Part shown: positions 33,101-41,811 of the stretch, piece by piece
Layout of the letters: the number at the start of each line of letters is the position of its first letter
Numbering within the stretch: the stretch's first letter is position 1
Source: Pseudomonas sp. Irchel 3E20
Lineage (GTDB): Bacteria > Pseudomonadota > Gammaproteobacteria > Pseudomonadales > Pseudomonadaceae
Direction of reading: 5' to 3'
Length of the DNA stretch: 63,611 nucleotides
NCBI RefSeq assembly: GCF_900187645.1
Contig: NZ_FYEE01000017.1
Span: forward strand, 1-63,611
Position numbers and translations under genes: made by a program
The notes under the pieces: model-generated
What the model was told of the DNA's origin: nothing
Database searches by the model: none
The model's input: only the letters and a program-made list of their open reading frames with translations

Positions 33101-35191
33101 CGATCCTCAGTTTCTTGGGGAAAAATAAATGATCTCTACGCTGCATCCGCGGTCAATGCGATATACGCCGCAGGTGCTAATGTGGTTGCTCTGACCGCTC
33201 AAGGCACACTTCACCCTTCGGGTGCTAATTCGCCTGACCTTGACTTCCTTGCAGGGAAAATCTCTTACACAAAACCATCTTACGAACGACTTCCAGCGAA
33301 CACAGACCACCCTAGGGAAAAAATATTTAACAGCGTTACAGCCATACCAACAGTAAGGCAAGTAGAAATCCTAGGGGAAGCCAACGTGGGCGGCACCTTA
33401 CGAGGAAGTTATATATATGAAAACGTGGACCAAAACCCAGAGGGCGTATCAATCTACCGCTGGTACATCAACAATGTAGTCAGCGATCAATTGGATCTAA
33501 AGATAGTAGAGGCTTATGCGGGCAAACTGGTGACATTCTCAGTCACCCCAGTCTCTCTCTCTAACGAAGTGGGGGTAGAGACGTTTTCACAACCAAAATT
33601 GGTAATGACAAACGGCTATCAAAACATTTCCGACTCTGAGAATGAAAATAGCTTTATGAAACAGCATGGTAATTTTTCATTCTATACGCCTGAACCCCCT
33701 GACAGAATTTTCGTCTCTACGGGAGGCGCATTTTCCTTGTTAGACGGAAAAACTCAAGATGTTCACGTTCGCGGACAAAATGAATATGGCGCAGTTGTTC
33801 CACCTGCGATTGTTCAACTGCTTAAGAACAATCCAGCCGCTGTACTTTTCTCAACGGAAAGAGACTTTGCGGCTCTAGTCAATGTACTAGACAGTAACCG
33901 CTTACTCTTATGGGGCCAAAATATTCCGGCCAATACCAGCGGCATAAAGCTCAATGGAATAAAATCCGTTTACAGCAACCGCGATGCATTTGCATTCATA
34001 TATAACAATCCTGCCCCTGGAGATTACGCCATAGGCGCTATTGGAAACACTGCCAGCGGGGGAACGGTCCCCGAAAAAATCCAGATGAAGCTTTTCTTTG
34101 ACCCTCCAAAAGCCATTTACGCCACAGAAAATGCGTTCGCGGTTTTAACCAACGCAGGCAAGGTATACGCTTGGGGAAATACAACTAATGGCGGAGTAAT
34201 CGGAGCACAATCACAAGCGCTTTTAGACAGCATTGTGGTTACAAATATCGTCTCTACAGCAACATCGTTTTGTGCAATCGATGACTATGGAGAAGTTGTA
34301 ACATGGGGCTTAGCCGCTAATGGCGGGGTCATTCCAGCCAAGACACTGGAAAGTATACTTGATGACGGTGGAGTTCTTTCTGTCATTGCCAGCCGAGCTG
34401 CATTCTGCGCAATCACTCGCGGCAGAAAAAAAGCCTATAGTTGGGGACTTAACGGCCAAGGAGGCGACATGTCGGTCGCCGCAAAAGGCCTGGCTGTTAG
34501 AGGTAACATTGTAATCTGCAAAGCCGCGACATGGGCGTTCTGCATCATAAGCACAAGCGGGCAAGCAGAAGCTTGGGGAGCGGCGGGCCACGGGGGCGTT
34601 TTACCTGAAACTAAAACAGAGCCGGCAAGTATCGGAGAGCTCTTGGGAGCGTCTCAAAAGAAACAGATAGAGGAACTATTCGCTTCTATGCCCCCACAAA
34701 CAGCTCTACTAGAAAGAGTCACCTCGCGGGTGATTACCGTGGGAGGCATTATCAGCTTATATGCCAATGATGCCAGCTTCTTCCTTTTAAGCCGAAATGA
34801 AAACGGCACCACTCATACCATAATTACTTGGGGCCAAGCTAATGCAGGCGGTGTTATTCCAGGCCCAATCAAGCAAGTAATGGAGGCAAGCCTGATTACC
34901 GGAGTCTACTGTACGAATGGCGCATACGGCGTAGTCATGAAACAAGGTGCGGTAGAAGGTGCAGTCCAAGTCTGGGGCACATCGCTGGCCATGCTGGATG
35001 CCGGTGAAATCCCCAAAGAACTGGAACAACACCTGAAAGATGGTGTAGTAGAACTCTACTCGATTAAACGCATGCCACCTGTCAGCCCTACTCCGTCTCG
35101 ACCAGATCCGTCGTTTGGTGCAAGAAAAACAGATGGCAGTTATGTACTATGGGGGGGAAATGTCGTCAATCAGCACTTTATCCCTTCGTGA
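30158..35191 (+). CDS. Giant Ig-like plus RCC1-like beta-propeller repeat protein
   Basis: 1677 residues with AAGGAG before the ATG. Residues about 1-690 hold five or so Ig-like (cadherin-like) units separated by PLPEV/PIPVV linkers and marked by D.V.L.W.G patterns. From about residue 700 to the end there are at least 16 RCC1-like units of about 50 residues ending V.(A/S)WG....GG.IP, e.g. AVIAWGHGDYGGVIP and KVYAWGNTTNGGVIG, interrupted near 1070-1200 by an insert. RCC1 repeats build seven-bladed propellers, so about two could form. No signal peptide or anchor. Base composition is distinctly AT-richer than its neighbours, suggesting transfer. Function unknown; adhesion, toxin or exported effector are possible. 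Confidence 0.8.
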   Translation: MTKPSKPTVHINSGSHRLLSPLILPAGKIPMPADENLGPGGYGIGVRTVEGGLKFRVNPWSTMNSQDYLRVFWDMEPPGDPLWDKLIEEDEENQAIEGTLDPSKIQPGKVSSVLYDVRRAGSSSSEPSVQNKVLVKLNRPGGLHNDSTGPGHSELHFDLPPGAIGLPEAQNGVPIKVSYPNIRKNDTVVIGWGNQRRYFIVSQEQALNGSLEVIIDKETIEAAGDGEIGVVYQVVDVVGNYPDPRAHWSKVKYAEVDLAGNKLPIPVVINPDPNATDHHVIDLNKLLENNLEVLVNTFGGQFQTNDTIILTWHGTPAQGSPIIYISEPIPVRQIGVPVMFEVSNSKVTAIAQGFASVSYTLKREGANERPSKAANVSVIGQLKNLKAPKIEQVCDGVLDPNERWATVTIPYYEGRDPSDVVTLIWEAYRGDGSLVTYEDARPVGEAPQDQAILRDVTREDFIRFNGLNVDVYYQVDDGKSSLLLVRDSLVFKMRVGEVQPTLPLPEVINDHGWINPDKIPPSGIRVIMPYVHTWVGDRVTLRWHGSKVNAPDTVITLSTANAGSPVTFTVLKEYIVSNFHGQITVDYSIVRKGELLGNSFKLDLRVGAAPGFIVGSRSQSSPYYYSTPSRLVAVVEDSETVRWTYEGDLEGSSSRSFLDTEPERALKVTISNAQLTTETTLRANNITGTYYSPTHHSGCIVKDDGTLFGWSSIAHMRPPPDLKDVLFVAGGGRAYATIQTDKRVRSWGEPEYGGSIPPQLIQELQNIRKLAANGGAFVALRLDGAVIAWGHGDYGGVIPAAISSQLRNVKQVVGSTSSFTAILNNGKVLSWGAEWPEGQLIEPAEGALSIVANNRAFAAITADNRVVAWGSAEHGGNIPSQIEVQLRNITLLSSTSAAFAALKEDGTVVAWGHPRFGGLPEINLSNIQHIQGSTTAFCALTKNGQLVAWGEKNEGADLPITLFPSLALSSAYGTFASILEDRSSVSWGKINDLYAASAVNAIYAAGANVVALTAQGTLHPSGANSPDLDFLAGKISYTKPSYERLPANTDHPREKIFNSVTAIPTVRQVEILGEANVGGTLRGSYIYENVDQNPEGVSIYRWYINNVVSDQLDLKIVEAYAGKLVTFSVTPVSLSNEVGVETFSQPKLVMTNGYQNISDSENENSFMKQHGNFSFYTPEPPDRIFVSTGGAFSLLDGKTQDVHVRGQNEYGAVVPPAIVQLLKNNPAAVLFSTERDFAALVNVLDSNRLLLWGQNIPANTSGIKLNGIKSVYSNRDAFAFIYNNPAPGDYAIGAIGNTASGGTVPEKIQMKLFFDPPKAIYATENAFAVLTNAGKVYAWGNTTNGGVIGAQSQALLDSIVVTNIVSTATSFCAIDDYGEVVTWGLAANGGVIPAKTLESILDDGGVLSVIASRAAFCAITRGRKKAYSWGLNGQGGDMSVAAKGLAVRGNIVICKAATWAFCIISTSGQAEAWGAAGHGGVLPETKTEPASIGELLGASQKKQIEELFASMPPQTALLERVTSRVITVGGIISLYANDASFFLLSRNENGTTHTIITWGQANAGGVIPGPIKQVMEASLITGVYCTNGAYGVVMKQGAVEGAVQVWGTSLAMLDAGEIPKELEQHLKDGVVELYSIKRMPPVSPTPSRPDPSFGARKTDGSYVLWGGNVVNQHFIPS

Positions 35192-35197
35192 CCTGAA

Positions 35198-35241
35198 AAC
35201 AAACAGGGCTATTTTCAGCCTGAAATAGCCCTGTTTTTTTA
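35198..35241 (+). terminator. Rho-independent terminator after the repeat-protein gene
   Basis: AAACAGGGCTATTTTCA and TGAAATAGCCCTGTTT form a 16-bp stem followed by a T-run. Confidence 0.9.
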
Positions 35242-35935
35242 ATATGCTTATATTCAAACATGACACATCAAATAGACAACCCCACACAAAACACAAATCC
35301 CGCTCTGGATACCTTTCTGCCTTCCCGCATACCCAAAACAAGTTATCACTCAATATATTTAACGACCACCCTACAAGTACTTAGCCAAAGTAACGCAACT
35401 AGCATCAAGAGCAGAAAACAACCTGATAGTACATAATCGCACCCAACAGCTACAAGCCACAATGTAAATTAAGGGCTTTTTAACAAGAGTAAGCTTAACA
35501 ACGGAAAAATCAAGACGCAGAGGTGGACGAAAATAGAAGTACCGTTCGAGCAGTAAAATTCCGATCCGGCAGGTGAAATATTATTTTGATAACCCGACCG
35601 AAAAAACCACAACCACACCAATGACAAAATTTAGTGCACATACACCGGGCAATTTCCAACCGATACAGAGCACCATCCTCTTAACATGCAACAACCATAT
35701 TTGCACTCAAGGATCAAGCGGCGCAAAGGAGTTAAAAAGAGCCTGGACATTGATACAACATTTGATTCCACGGTCTTCTTGAACGAAACAACCTGCATTA
35801 TGCCGCAACACCAAAACCAATATACAAAATCAAACGAGAGAATAAATAAAGGCCTTCCGGATGGTTGGCCTTTAACAGAAATCACACCATGCCCAACATC
35901 GTAGGGCCCTACATGACTCTGAATAGAAGCCTTAC
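35242..35935. other. AT-rich intergenic region
   Basis: About 700 bp between two convergent transcripts. I see no convincing gene: the longest frames (e.g. 35573-35782) lack ribosome-binding sites and recognisable protein features. It contains only the minus-strand terminator at 35846-35876. Composition resembles the flanking AT-rich genes, consistent with one transferred block. Confidence 0.6.
35846..35876 (-). terminator. Terminator of the Ig-like protein gene
   Basis: On the minus strand AAAGGCC and GGCCTTT pair around a 12-base loop and are followed by TTTATT. It lies 60 bp past the minus-strand stop. Confidence 0.7.
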
Positions 35936-37798
35936 TTATTGACCCATACACGGCGCCCCTGCGGTCTTTCTCGTATATTTTACGCATGTAAACTCGGATT
36001 GTGCCTTTGAGCCATCCTGTAGTTTTGTAACCTCCCAAAAAACACGTATAGAACCATCTACTACAGGCTCTATATATGGAGTGAAGGGCACAATAAAAAT
36101 CACTCCATCAGCAACATCTGACGGCTGAATGGACCGTGGAAACAACCCTCGAGTAACCTCAACTGGAACACCGTCCGTACGATGATTATGCATCACCCAG
36201 TGCAAAACTATTCGATCACCAATACTCAGATTATCAGGATCGTAAATCTGCACAGGCACGCCTTCCCATGGCTTATGTTCACACCGAATTATATTGTTCT
36301 CTACATCTCTGATAGGAAAAAATGCGGGCTGGACATTATCCGCCCCAAAAATACTCACATTCACAATCGTGCTAGGAGATTGCTGAAAATTATTCGTATT
36401 CGACACTCTATAGAAGAGCTCTATCCTTCCATCTCCGATACTATTTATGATCGACCATGGAACGGAAAGCTCCACAATATAACCATCACCTTCAAACCCA
36501 TCTATAGTATAGCTATCAACCACCTCACCTGAGAAACCATAGTGAAGTGTTATTTCCTCTCCTACCTGATAGGGTTCATACAGTGAAAATGTAACATTCA
36601 TGGATTGATTCTTATCTTCTGGCAATAGCGCATTTTCAACACCAGAACTAGTTCCTTTCGCCCTCGGCTTTTCTAAAGAATGATTAACAGGCCCTATATC
36701 ACTATTCGAAGGCCCTGGCACCACTAGATTTACAGACACTTGTTCGGAGGGGGACTTAACATAACCTCCTCCGTGATAAACAAAATATTCGACGATCGCC
36801 GTGTAGGGCTCATCTGAACCATGAAAGGAGACAGTTTCCCAATCAACAGGAATAACAATAGGAAATTCACAATCATTGGAAAGAGCGATACTGGGAAGCT
36901 CTACCCCTCCCCAATAAGCCACAATAACGTTATTTTCAGAGAAACCTTGATACTCTTCAATTGTCACACTTAGACCTTCAAGAACATCATATCTGCTAAT
37001 ACTGTCACTCCCCACAACGGGTTTTTTCAAGCCAGCCGGAACAGGCATCAGGCTGACAATGACATGATCTTTTATGGAGTATTTGGTTGCATTTCCCGAG
37101 CGATCAACGATACGGTAATAAAGCGCTTTTTCTCCATCACCTTTTTCAGCTATTGTTTGACCGCTGATACGGATCTCAAACATCCCAGAGGCACTTACAG
37201 ACCCCGTTAAAACAGGACTCTCCTCTTCCCCCCAATACAGCTCCCACAAGTCACCCGATTGAAAATCATCTGCACCGGGAACTACCACTTCAAGATGCTG
37301 CTGATGAGAATCCAAATATTGCTGCGTAATCACTTTGCCTTCAAGATCGTCCGGCAATATAACTGGAAGCGGAACTTTCCCCAAATTAGGATCGGTAGTA
37401 TCTACTGAAACAATTAATGCTTCAGAGCCTGCTGAATTACCATCATTATTTATAACACTGTACGTTATCTCTTTCTTCCCACTCTCTAGAAACTCCTTAC
37501 CTGTGACTAAAAATGATTCGGGGAATTCCTCAGCAGCAGGACCATAAATACGCTGCCCATTTGCCATTTTACGATCTATGTAAAATACAATATAATCCAC
37601 CTCACCTTTTTTTGCAGAATTAACCCAGAGTGGAACCCGCACTAAGACCCCAACACTCTGCTGAGAGACTGGTAACAAGTTTAATTCTCCACCTGCAATG
37701 TTCTTTAGCGTATTCAGTGGCTCCGGCGCCGACAGTTTCCTGCTAGAGAGTGGGTCTACGCACACCAACCCAGGGCTCCACGGTTTATTTAATGACAT
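35936..37798 (-). CDS. Ig-like repeat protein, relative of the 30158 gene
   Basis: 620 residues made of five or six Ig-like units of about 110 residues, no RCC1 part. Each unit starts with a Pro-rich linker (VPLPVILPDD, KKPVVGSDSI, EKPRAKGTSS) and has a strand pair of the type GD.ITLHYGFSG / W.LYWGEEESP and a final V.Y.V.D.(S/A)GN segment, the same unit plan as the N-terminal half of the 1677-residue protein. No signal peptide, anchor or LPXTG-like motif. AT-rich compared with the backbone. Transcribed towards the giant gene, sharing the palindrome class at 37913. Role unknown; structural or adhesive by analogy. Confidence 0.75.
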   Translation of the reverse strand: MSLNKPWSPGLVCVDPLSSRKLSAPEPLNTLKNIAGGELNLLPVSQQSVGVLVRVPLWVNSAKKGEVDYIVFYIDRKMANGQRIYGPAAEEFPESFLVTGKEFLESGKKEITYSVINNDGNSAGSEALIVSVDTTDPNLGKVPLPVILPDDLEGKVITQQYLDSHQQHLEVVVPGADDFQSGDLWELYWGEEESPVLTGSVSASGMFEIRISGQTIAEKGDGEKALYYRIVDRSGNATKYSIKDHVIVSLMPVPAGLKKPVVGSDSISRYDVLEGLSVTIEEYQGFSENNVIVAYWGGVELPSIALSNDCEFPIVIPVDWETVSFHGSDEPYTAIVEYFVYHGGGYVKSPSEQVSVNLVVPGPSNSDIGPVNHSLEKPRAKGTSSGVENALLPEDKNQSMNVTFSLYEPYQVGEEITLHYGFSGEVVDSYTIDGFEGDGYIVELSVPWSIINSIGDGRIELFYRVSNTNNFQQSPSTIVNVSIFGADNVQPAFFPIRDVENNIIRCEHKPWEGVPVQIYDPDNLSIGDRIVLHWVMHNHRTDGVPVEVTRGLFPRSIQPSDVADGVIFIVPFTPYIEPVVDGSIRVFWEVTKLQDGSKAQSEFTCVKYTRKTAGAPCMGQ

Positions 37799-38388
37799 AA
37801 TTTACTCTCCATTCCACTCACAAGTCATATTCCTCGGAAAGGATGCCGAATCTCTATAACCATCAACCACCCTTTCCTGTCTATTTAACATCTCTTCCCC
37901 CCCTGCAAGTAACTGTCAATTCTGACAGGTACGCCAACAACTTCCGACTAAAAACACTTTTAGCTATAACGTTCGGAAATAACATGAAAATAAATAAACC
38001 TACAGCACCATTAGTCACTGGCAATACGAAATACACTGCCAAGCCTTATTTAAAAAGCATTTATCCAGCCCCCCTATACAACTAACAAACCCACACCCCC
38101 GGCAATTTAATGCCTTCAAAATAAGCACAATTGCTACTTATATTACCTCCGTAGTTACAACTAAACTTTGTACATCTACAACACTGCTAGCGAATACCAC
38201 AGGCGGTATGTGAACTACTCCAGAGTAACCGCCCGATACTGCGCAATAGACGAGCAGTGCTCGGAGCCAAGCACGCGTTTATGGGTTTTAAATGAGCACT
38301 GCGAGTGCTGTTTTTTTTCTACGCGACATCACCGAACACATATACATTTCATACAGGGCTTTTCCCCCTTAACACGAGAATCCCCCGC
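37799..38388. other. AT-rich intergenic region with lux-box-like site
   Basis: 590 bp between the Ig-like gene and codA. The only clear element is the palindrome at 37913-37928. Several short frames exist but none has a ribosome-binding site or family features. From about 38290 the composition returns to host-like GC towards codA. Confidence 0.6.
37913..37928. promoter_or_regulatory. lux-box-like palindrome 2
   Basis: CTGTCAATTCTGACAG, same half-sites and spacing as the other three copies. It is 115 bp upstream of the minus-strand Ig-like gene start at 37798; the extra distance implies a longer leader. Confidence 0.65.
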
Positions 38389-39630
38389 ATGCTCATCATC
38401 AACGCCCGCTTGCGCCACCACGACGGCCTGCACGTGCTGCACCTGGAAAACGGCCTGATCGCCAGCATCGCCCGCCAGGCCGAAGCACCGACCCTCGGCC
38501 CCGACGACCTGGACGCCGCCGGCAACCTGGTGGTGCCGCCCTTTGTCGAGCCCCATATCCACCTCGATGCCACGCTGACGGCGGGCGAGCCGCGTTGGAA
38601 CATGAGCGGCACGCTGTTCGAGGGCATCGAGTGCTGGGGCGAGCGCAAGGCCACCCTGACCTTCGACGACACCCGCAACCGCGCCCACAAAACACTCCAG
38701 GCCCTGGCCGCCCACGGCATCCAGCATGTGCGCACCCATGTGGACGTCACCGACCCGGCGCTGACTGCCCTCAAGGCCTTGCTCCAGGTGCGCGAGGAAT
38801 GCCGGCACCTAGTGGACCTGCAAATCGTCGCCTTCCCGCAGGAGGGGATCGAGTCTTACCCCAATGGCCGGCAACTGATGGAAGAAGCCGTGCGCCTGGG
38901 TGCGGATGTGGTGGGTGGCATTCCCCACTTCGAGTACACCCGCGAGCAAGGCGTGAGTTCGATCAAGTTTCTGATGGACCTGGCCGAGCGCAGCGGCTGC
39001 CTGGTGGATGTGCACTGCGACGAAACCGACGACCCGCACTCGCGATTTCTCGAAGTGCTGGCCGAAGAGGCCCGCAGCCGTGGCATGGGTGCACGGGTCA
39101 CGGCCAGCCACACCACGGCCATGGGCTCCTACGACAATGCCTACTGCGCCAAACTGTTCCGCCTGCTGGGCCACGCCGGCATCAGCTTCGTCTCGTGCCC
39201 CACCGAGAGCATCCACTTGCAGGGGCGCTTCGACAGCTTTCCCAAGCGCCGGGGCGTGACCCGCGTCAGTGAGCTGCTCGACGCGGGCATGAACGTATGT
39301 TTTGGCCAGGACTCCATCGTCGACCCCTGGTACCCCCTGGGCAACGGCAACATCCTGCGGGTGTTGGAGGCCGGGCTGCACATTTGCCACATGCTCGGCT
39401 ACCGCAACCTGCAAAGCGCCCTGGACCTGGTTACCGACAACAGCGCCCGGGCCATGGCCCTGGGCGAAGGCTATGGCCTGCACCCCGGGCGCCCGGCCAA
39501 CCTGCTGATCCTCTCGGCCGACAGCGACTACGAGATGATCCGCAGCCAGGGCCTGGCGCTGTACTCGATCCGTCATGGCCGGGTGTTGATGAAACGCCGC
39601 ATGGCCGAACTGGAGTGGCCGCAACGATAG
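38389..39630 (+). CDS. codA: Cytosine deaminase CodA
   Basis: 413 residues from the ATG at 38389 with GAGA upstream. Amidohydrolase superfamily enzyme that deaminates cytosine to uracil. Metal ligands H56 and H58 in VEPHIHLDATLTAG, the third His and catalytic Glu in VDVHCDETDD, HTTAMGSYDNAYCAKLF, and the metal-binding Asp in CFGQDSIVDPWYPLGNGN, all as in E. coli CodA. The usual partner permease codB is not adjacent. Host-like GC content, unlike the genes on its left. Confidence 0.92.
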   Translation: MLIINARLRHHDGLHVLHLENGLIASIARQAEAPTLGPDDLDAAGNLVVPPFVEPHIHLDATLTAGEPRWNMSGTLFEGIECWGERKATLTFDDTRNRAHKTLQALAAHGIQHVRTHVDVTDPALTALKALLQVREECRHLVDLQIVAFPQEGIESYPNGRQLMEEAVRLGADVVGGIPHFEYTREQGVSSIKFLMDLAERSGCLVDVHCDETDDPHSRFLEVLAEEARSRGMGARVTASHTTAMGSYDNAYCAKLFRLLGHAGISFVSCPTESIHLQGRFDSFPKRRGVTRVSELLDAGMNVCFGQDSIVDPWYPLGNGNILRVLEAGLHICHMLGYRNLQSALDLVTDNSARAMALGEGYGLHPGRPANLLILSADSDYEMIRSQGLALYSIRHGRVLMKRRMAELEWPQR

Positions 39631-39804
39631 CAGGCGAACTGGCCCGCACCGGGGTGCAGAGCAGCCCCTCAGCGGTGGAGCGCCCGGAAAAATTTTACGG
39701 CCGCGGTGCAACCGAGCGCGGGCCAGCCCACTTGCTCCATGCTCATGTCCAGTGGGCTTTGGTTATTTTGAGGCGGTGAATTAGCACAAAACGATCCCTT
39801 TTAC

Positions 39805-39820
39805 CTGTCATTTCTGACAG
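39805..39820. promoter_or_regulatory. lux-box-like palindrome 3
   Basis: CTGTCATTTCTGACAG, 60 bp before the amylase ATG at 39881. Half-sites identical to those at 30070, 37913 and 43511. Confidence 0.65.
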
Positions 39821-39880
39821 CAGACAAGCCCCCACCCCCGGCGCAGAGTGAAGCCTGTTCCGGTTAACGGGAGGCTCAAC

Positions 39881-41476
39881 ATGAAACGCTCATTGCTCTA
39901 CTACGCAGCCGCAGCCGCGGCCTGCCTGCTGGCCAGCCTGGCCAACGCTGCCGCCCCCACCGTGCGCAATGGCGGCGGCGAGGACATCATCCTGCAAGGC
40001 TTTCACTGGAACTCCAGCCGCAACAGCCCACAAAAGTGGTACGAGGTGCTCACACGCATGGCACCCGCGATTGGCCAGGACGGTTTCAGCAAAATCTGGC
40101 TGCCGCCGCCCTGGACGGACCAATCCAGTTGGAGCGACCCGGCCAAGGGCACCTCGGGCGGCGGTGAGGGCTACTTCTGGCACGACTTCGACAAAAACAG
40201 CCAATACGGCACCGACGCCCAACTCAAACAAGCGGTCGCGGCCCTGACCAGCGCCGGCGTGCAAGCGGTGTACGACGTGGTGCCCAACCACAAGAACGAC
40301 AAGCTCCCGGCCACCCTGGTGCGCTGGCCCCGGGGCTACAAACTGTGGCGCGACGACTGCACGGCGCCTGCACAGTGCGATGAAGGCGACCCGTTCATGA
40401 ACGGGCTTGCCGACCTCAACACCGCGAGCCCCGAAGTCTCGCCGCGTTTCATGCAGGAATTTCGCAACCTGCGCGACAACTACGCAGCCAAGGGCCTGCG
40501 TTTCGATTTCGTACGCGGCTACACGCCAGAACGGGTCGACCTGTGGATGAAGGACTTCAACGACCAGGCGTTTTGCGTGGGCGAATTGTGGAAAAGCCCC
40601 GGCGAATACCCGGCCACGGACTGGCGCAACCAGGCCAGTTGGCAGGACGCCCTCAAGGACTGGGCGGATCGCTCCCACTGCGCGGTGTTCGATTTCGCCC
40701 TCAAGGAGCGCCTGCAAAATGGCGGTGTAGCCGACTGGCGCCATGGCCTGAACGGCAACCCCGAGGCGGCGTGGCGGCAAACCGCAGTGACCTTCGTCGA
40801 CAACCACGACACCGGCTACTCCCCTGGCCAGTACGGTGGCCAGCACCATTGGGCATTGCCCGACCCGCTGCGCAACCTGGCCTACACCTACATTCTGCTC
40901 AGCCCCGGCACGCCCACCGTGTACTGGCCGGACATGTACGACTGGGGCCGCGGTGACCTGATCCGCAAACTGATAAAGCTGCGCAAGGACGCGGGCATCA
41001 AGGCCGACTCGCCCATCCGCTTCCAGGCCCAGTATTCCGGGCTGGTGGCAGCCACCGAGGGCAGCCGCCAGCAGGTGCTGCTGGCCCTGGACTCGGACCT
41101 GTCGAAAGTACCAGAGGGCTTTACCCCGGTACTGGACGCCGACGGGCAGCGCATTCGCGTGTGGCTGGCCGCCCCGGCCACCCCCGGCGCAGCCACCACC
41201 CTGCACTGCGACAACGTGCGCCCCGGCCCCGGGCAAGCGGTGTTTGCCGTGGGCGCGCCGTTGGCACTGGGCGCCTGGGACCCGGCCCACGCCATCGCCC
41301 TGCAACCGGGCACACAAAACCGCTGGAGCGGCACTGTAAGCCTGGCGACGCAACAGAGCATCGAGTGGAAATGCCTGATCCGCAGCCTGAGCAACGTCAA
41401 CGAGGTGTACTGGCAAGGCGACCCCAACAACCGCGTCGTGCCGGGAGCCACGGCTGAAAGCGTGGGGAGCTTCTAG
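39881..41476 (+). CDS. Secreted alpha-amylase, maltotetraose-forming (G4-amylase) type, with CBM20
   Basis: 531 residues from the ATG at 39881, which has GGGAGG upstream (33 bp inside the longer frame). Signal peptide MKRSLLYYAAAAAACLLASL-ANA. GH13 catalytic domain to about residue 420: VVPNH (region I), GLRFDFVRGY with nucleophile D209, CVGELWKSP with acid/base E235, and FVDNHDTGYSPG with D310, wording typical of the Pseudomonas stutzeri maltotetraohydrolase. Residues about 430-531 are a CBM20 starch-binding domain (GAPLALGAWDPAHAIAL, WKCLIRS, VYWQGDPNN). Secreted starch degradation; lux-box-like site upstream. Confidence 0.9.
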   Translation: MKRSLLYYAAAAAACLLASLANAAAPTVRNGGGEDIILQGFHWNSSRNSPQKWYEVLTRMAPAIGQDGFSKIWLPPPWTDQSSWSDPAKGTSGGGEGYFWHDFDKNSQYGTDAQLKQAVAALTSAGVQAVYDVVPNHKNDKLPATLVRWPRGYKLWRDDCTAPAQCDEGDPFMNGLADLNTASPEVSPRFMQEFRNLRDNYAAKGLRFDFVRGYTPERVDLWMKDFNDQAFCVGELWKSPGEYPATDWRNQASWQDALKDWADRSHCAVFDFALKERLQNGGVADWRHGLNGNPEAAWRQTAVTFVDNHDTGYSPGQYGGQHHWALPDPLRNLAYTYILLSPGTPTVYWPDMYDWGRGDLIRKLIKLRKDAGIKADSPIRFQAQYSGLVAATEGSRQQVLLALDSDLSKVPEGFTPVLDADGQRIRVWLAAPATPGAATTLHCDNVRPGPGQAVFAVGAPLALGAWDPAHAIALQPGTQNRWSGTVSLATQQSIEWKCLIRSLSNVNEVYWQGDPNNRVVPGATAESVGSF

Positions 41477-41640
41477 GCAACCTCTGAGGGGGCGGGCTTG
41501 TGTGGGAGCAACTGTCTTCCCACTCGCCATCGCCCCCCCAGTGCCGCCGTCGCGAGCAGGCTCGCTCCCGCAGAGGAAAATGAAAACCCCACCCCCTCCA
41601 CCGTTCAACTGTGGGAGCGGGCCGGCCCACGATGAGGCCA
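41477..41640. repeat. REP-type composite repeat (copy B)
   Basis: Two inverted REP cores, CGCGAGCAGGCTCGCTCCCG (41551-41570) and CTGTGGGAGCGGGCCGGCCC (41609-41628), with the same ATGAAAACCCCACC-type spacer and GGGCTTGTGTG left flank as 16600-16775. Confidence 0.8.
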
Positions 41641-41811
41641 ACCCAGGCGCTGCATCTGCACAACCCGCCCCCCGCCACCGCCCGCTTCCACAATAGAGCG
41701 GCCACCCATCTGCGCGGCACCACAGGCAGGGTCTTTGCCCTCGCGGCGGTTGGATCGATGTGCAAGGATGGCGCCCTGCCTTTAATCCACCCCGCAATGC
41801 CAAGGATTTTC

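Noticed and set aside
35573..35782. 69-codon frame in the AT-rich gap
   Set aside because: No ribosome-binding site, no family resemblance, and frames of this length are expected by chance here.
39890..41803. 637-codon frame antisense to the amylase gene
   Set aside because: Shadow of a GC-rich gene; it also runs through the REP repeat at 41477-41640 and resembles no protein family.
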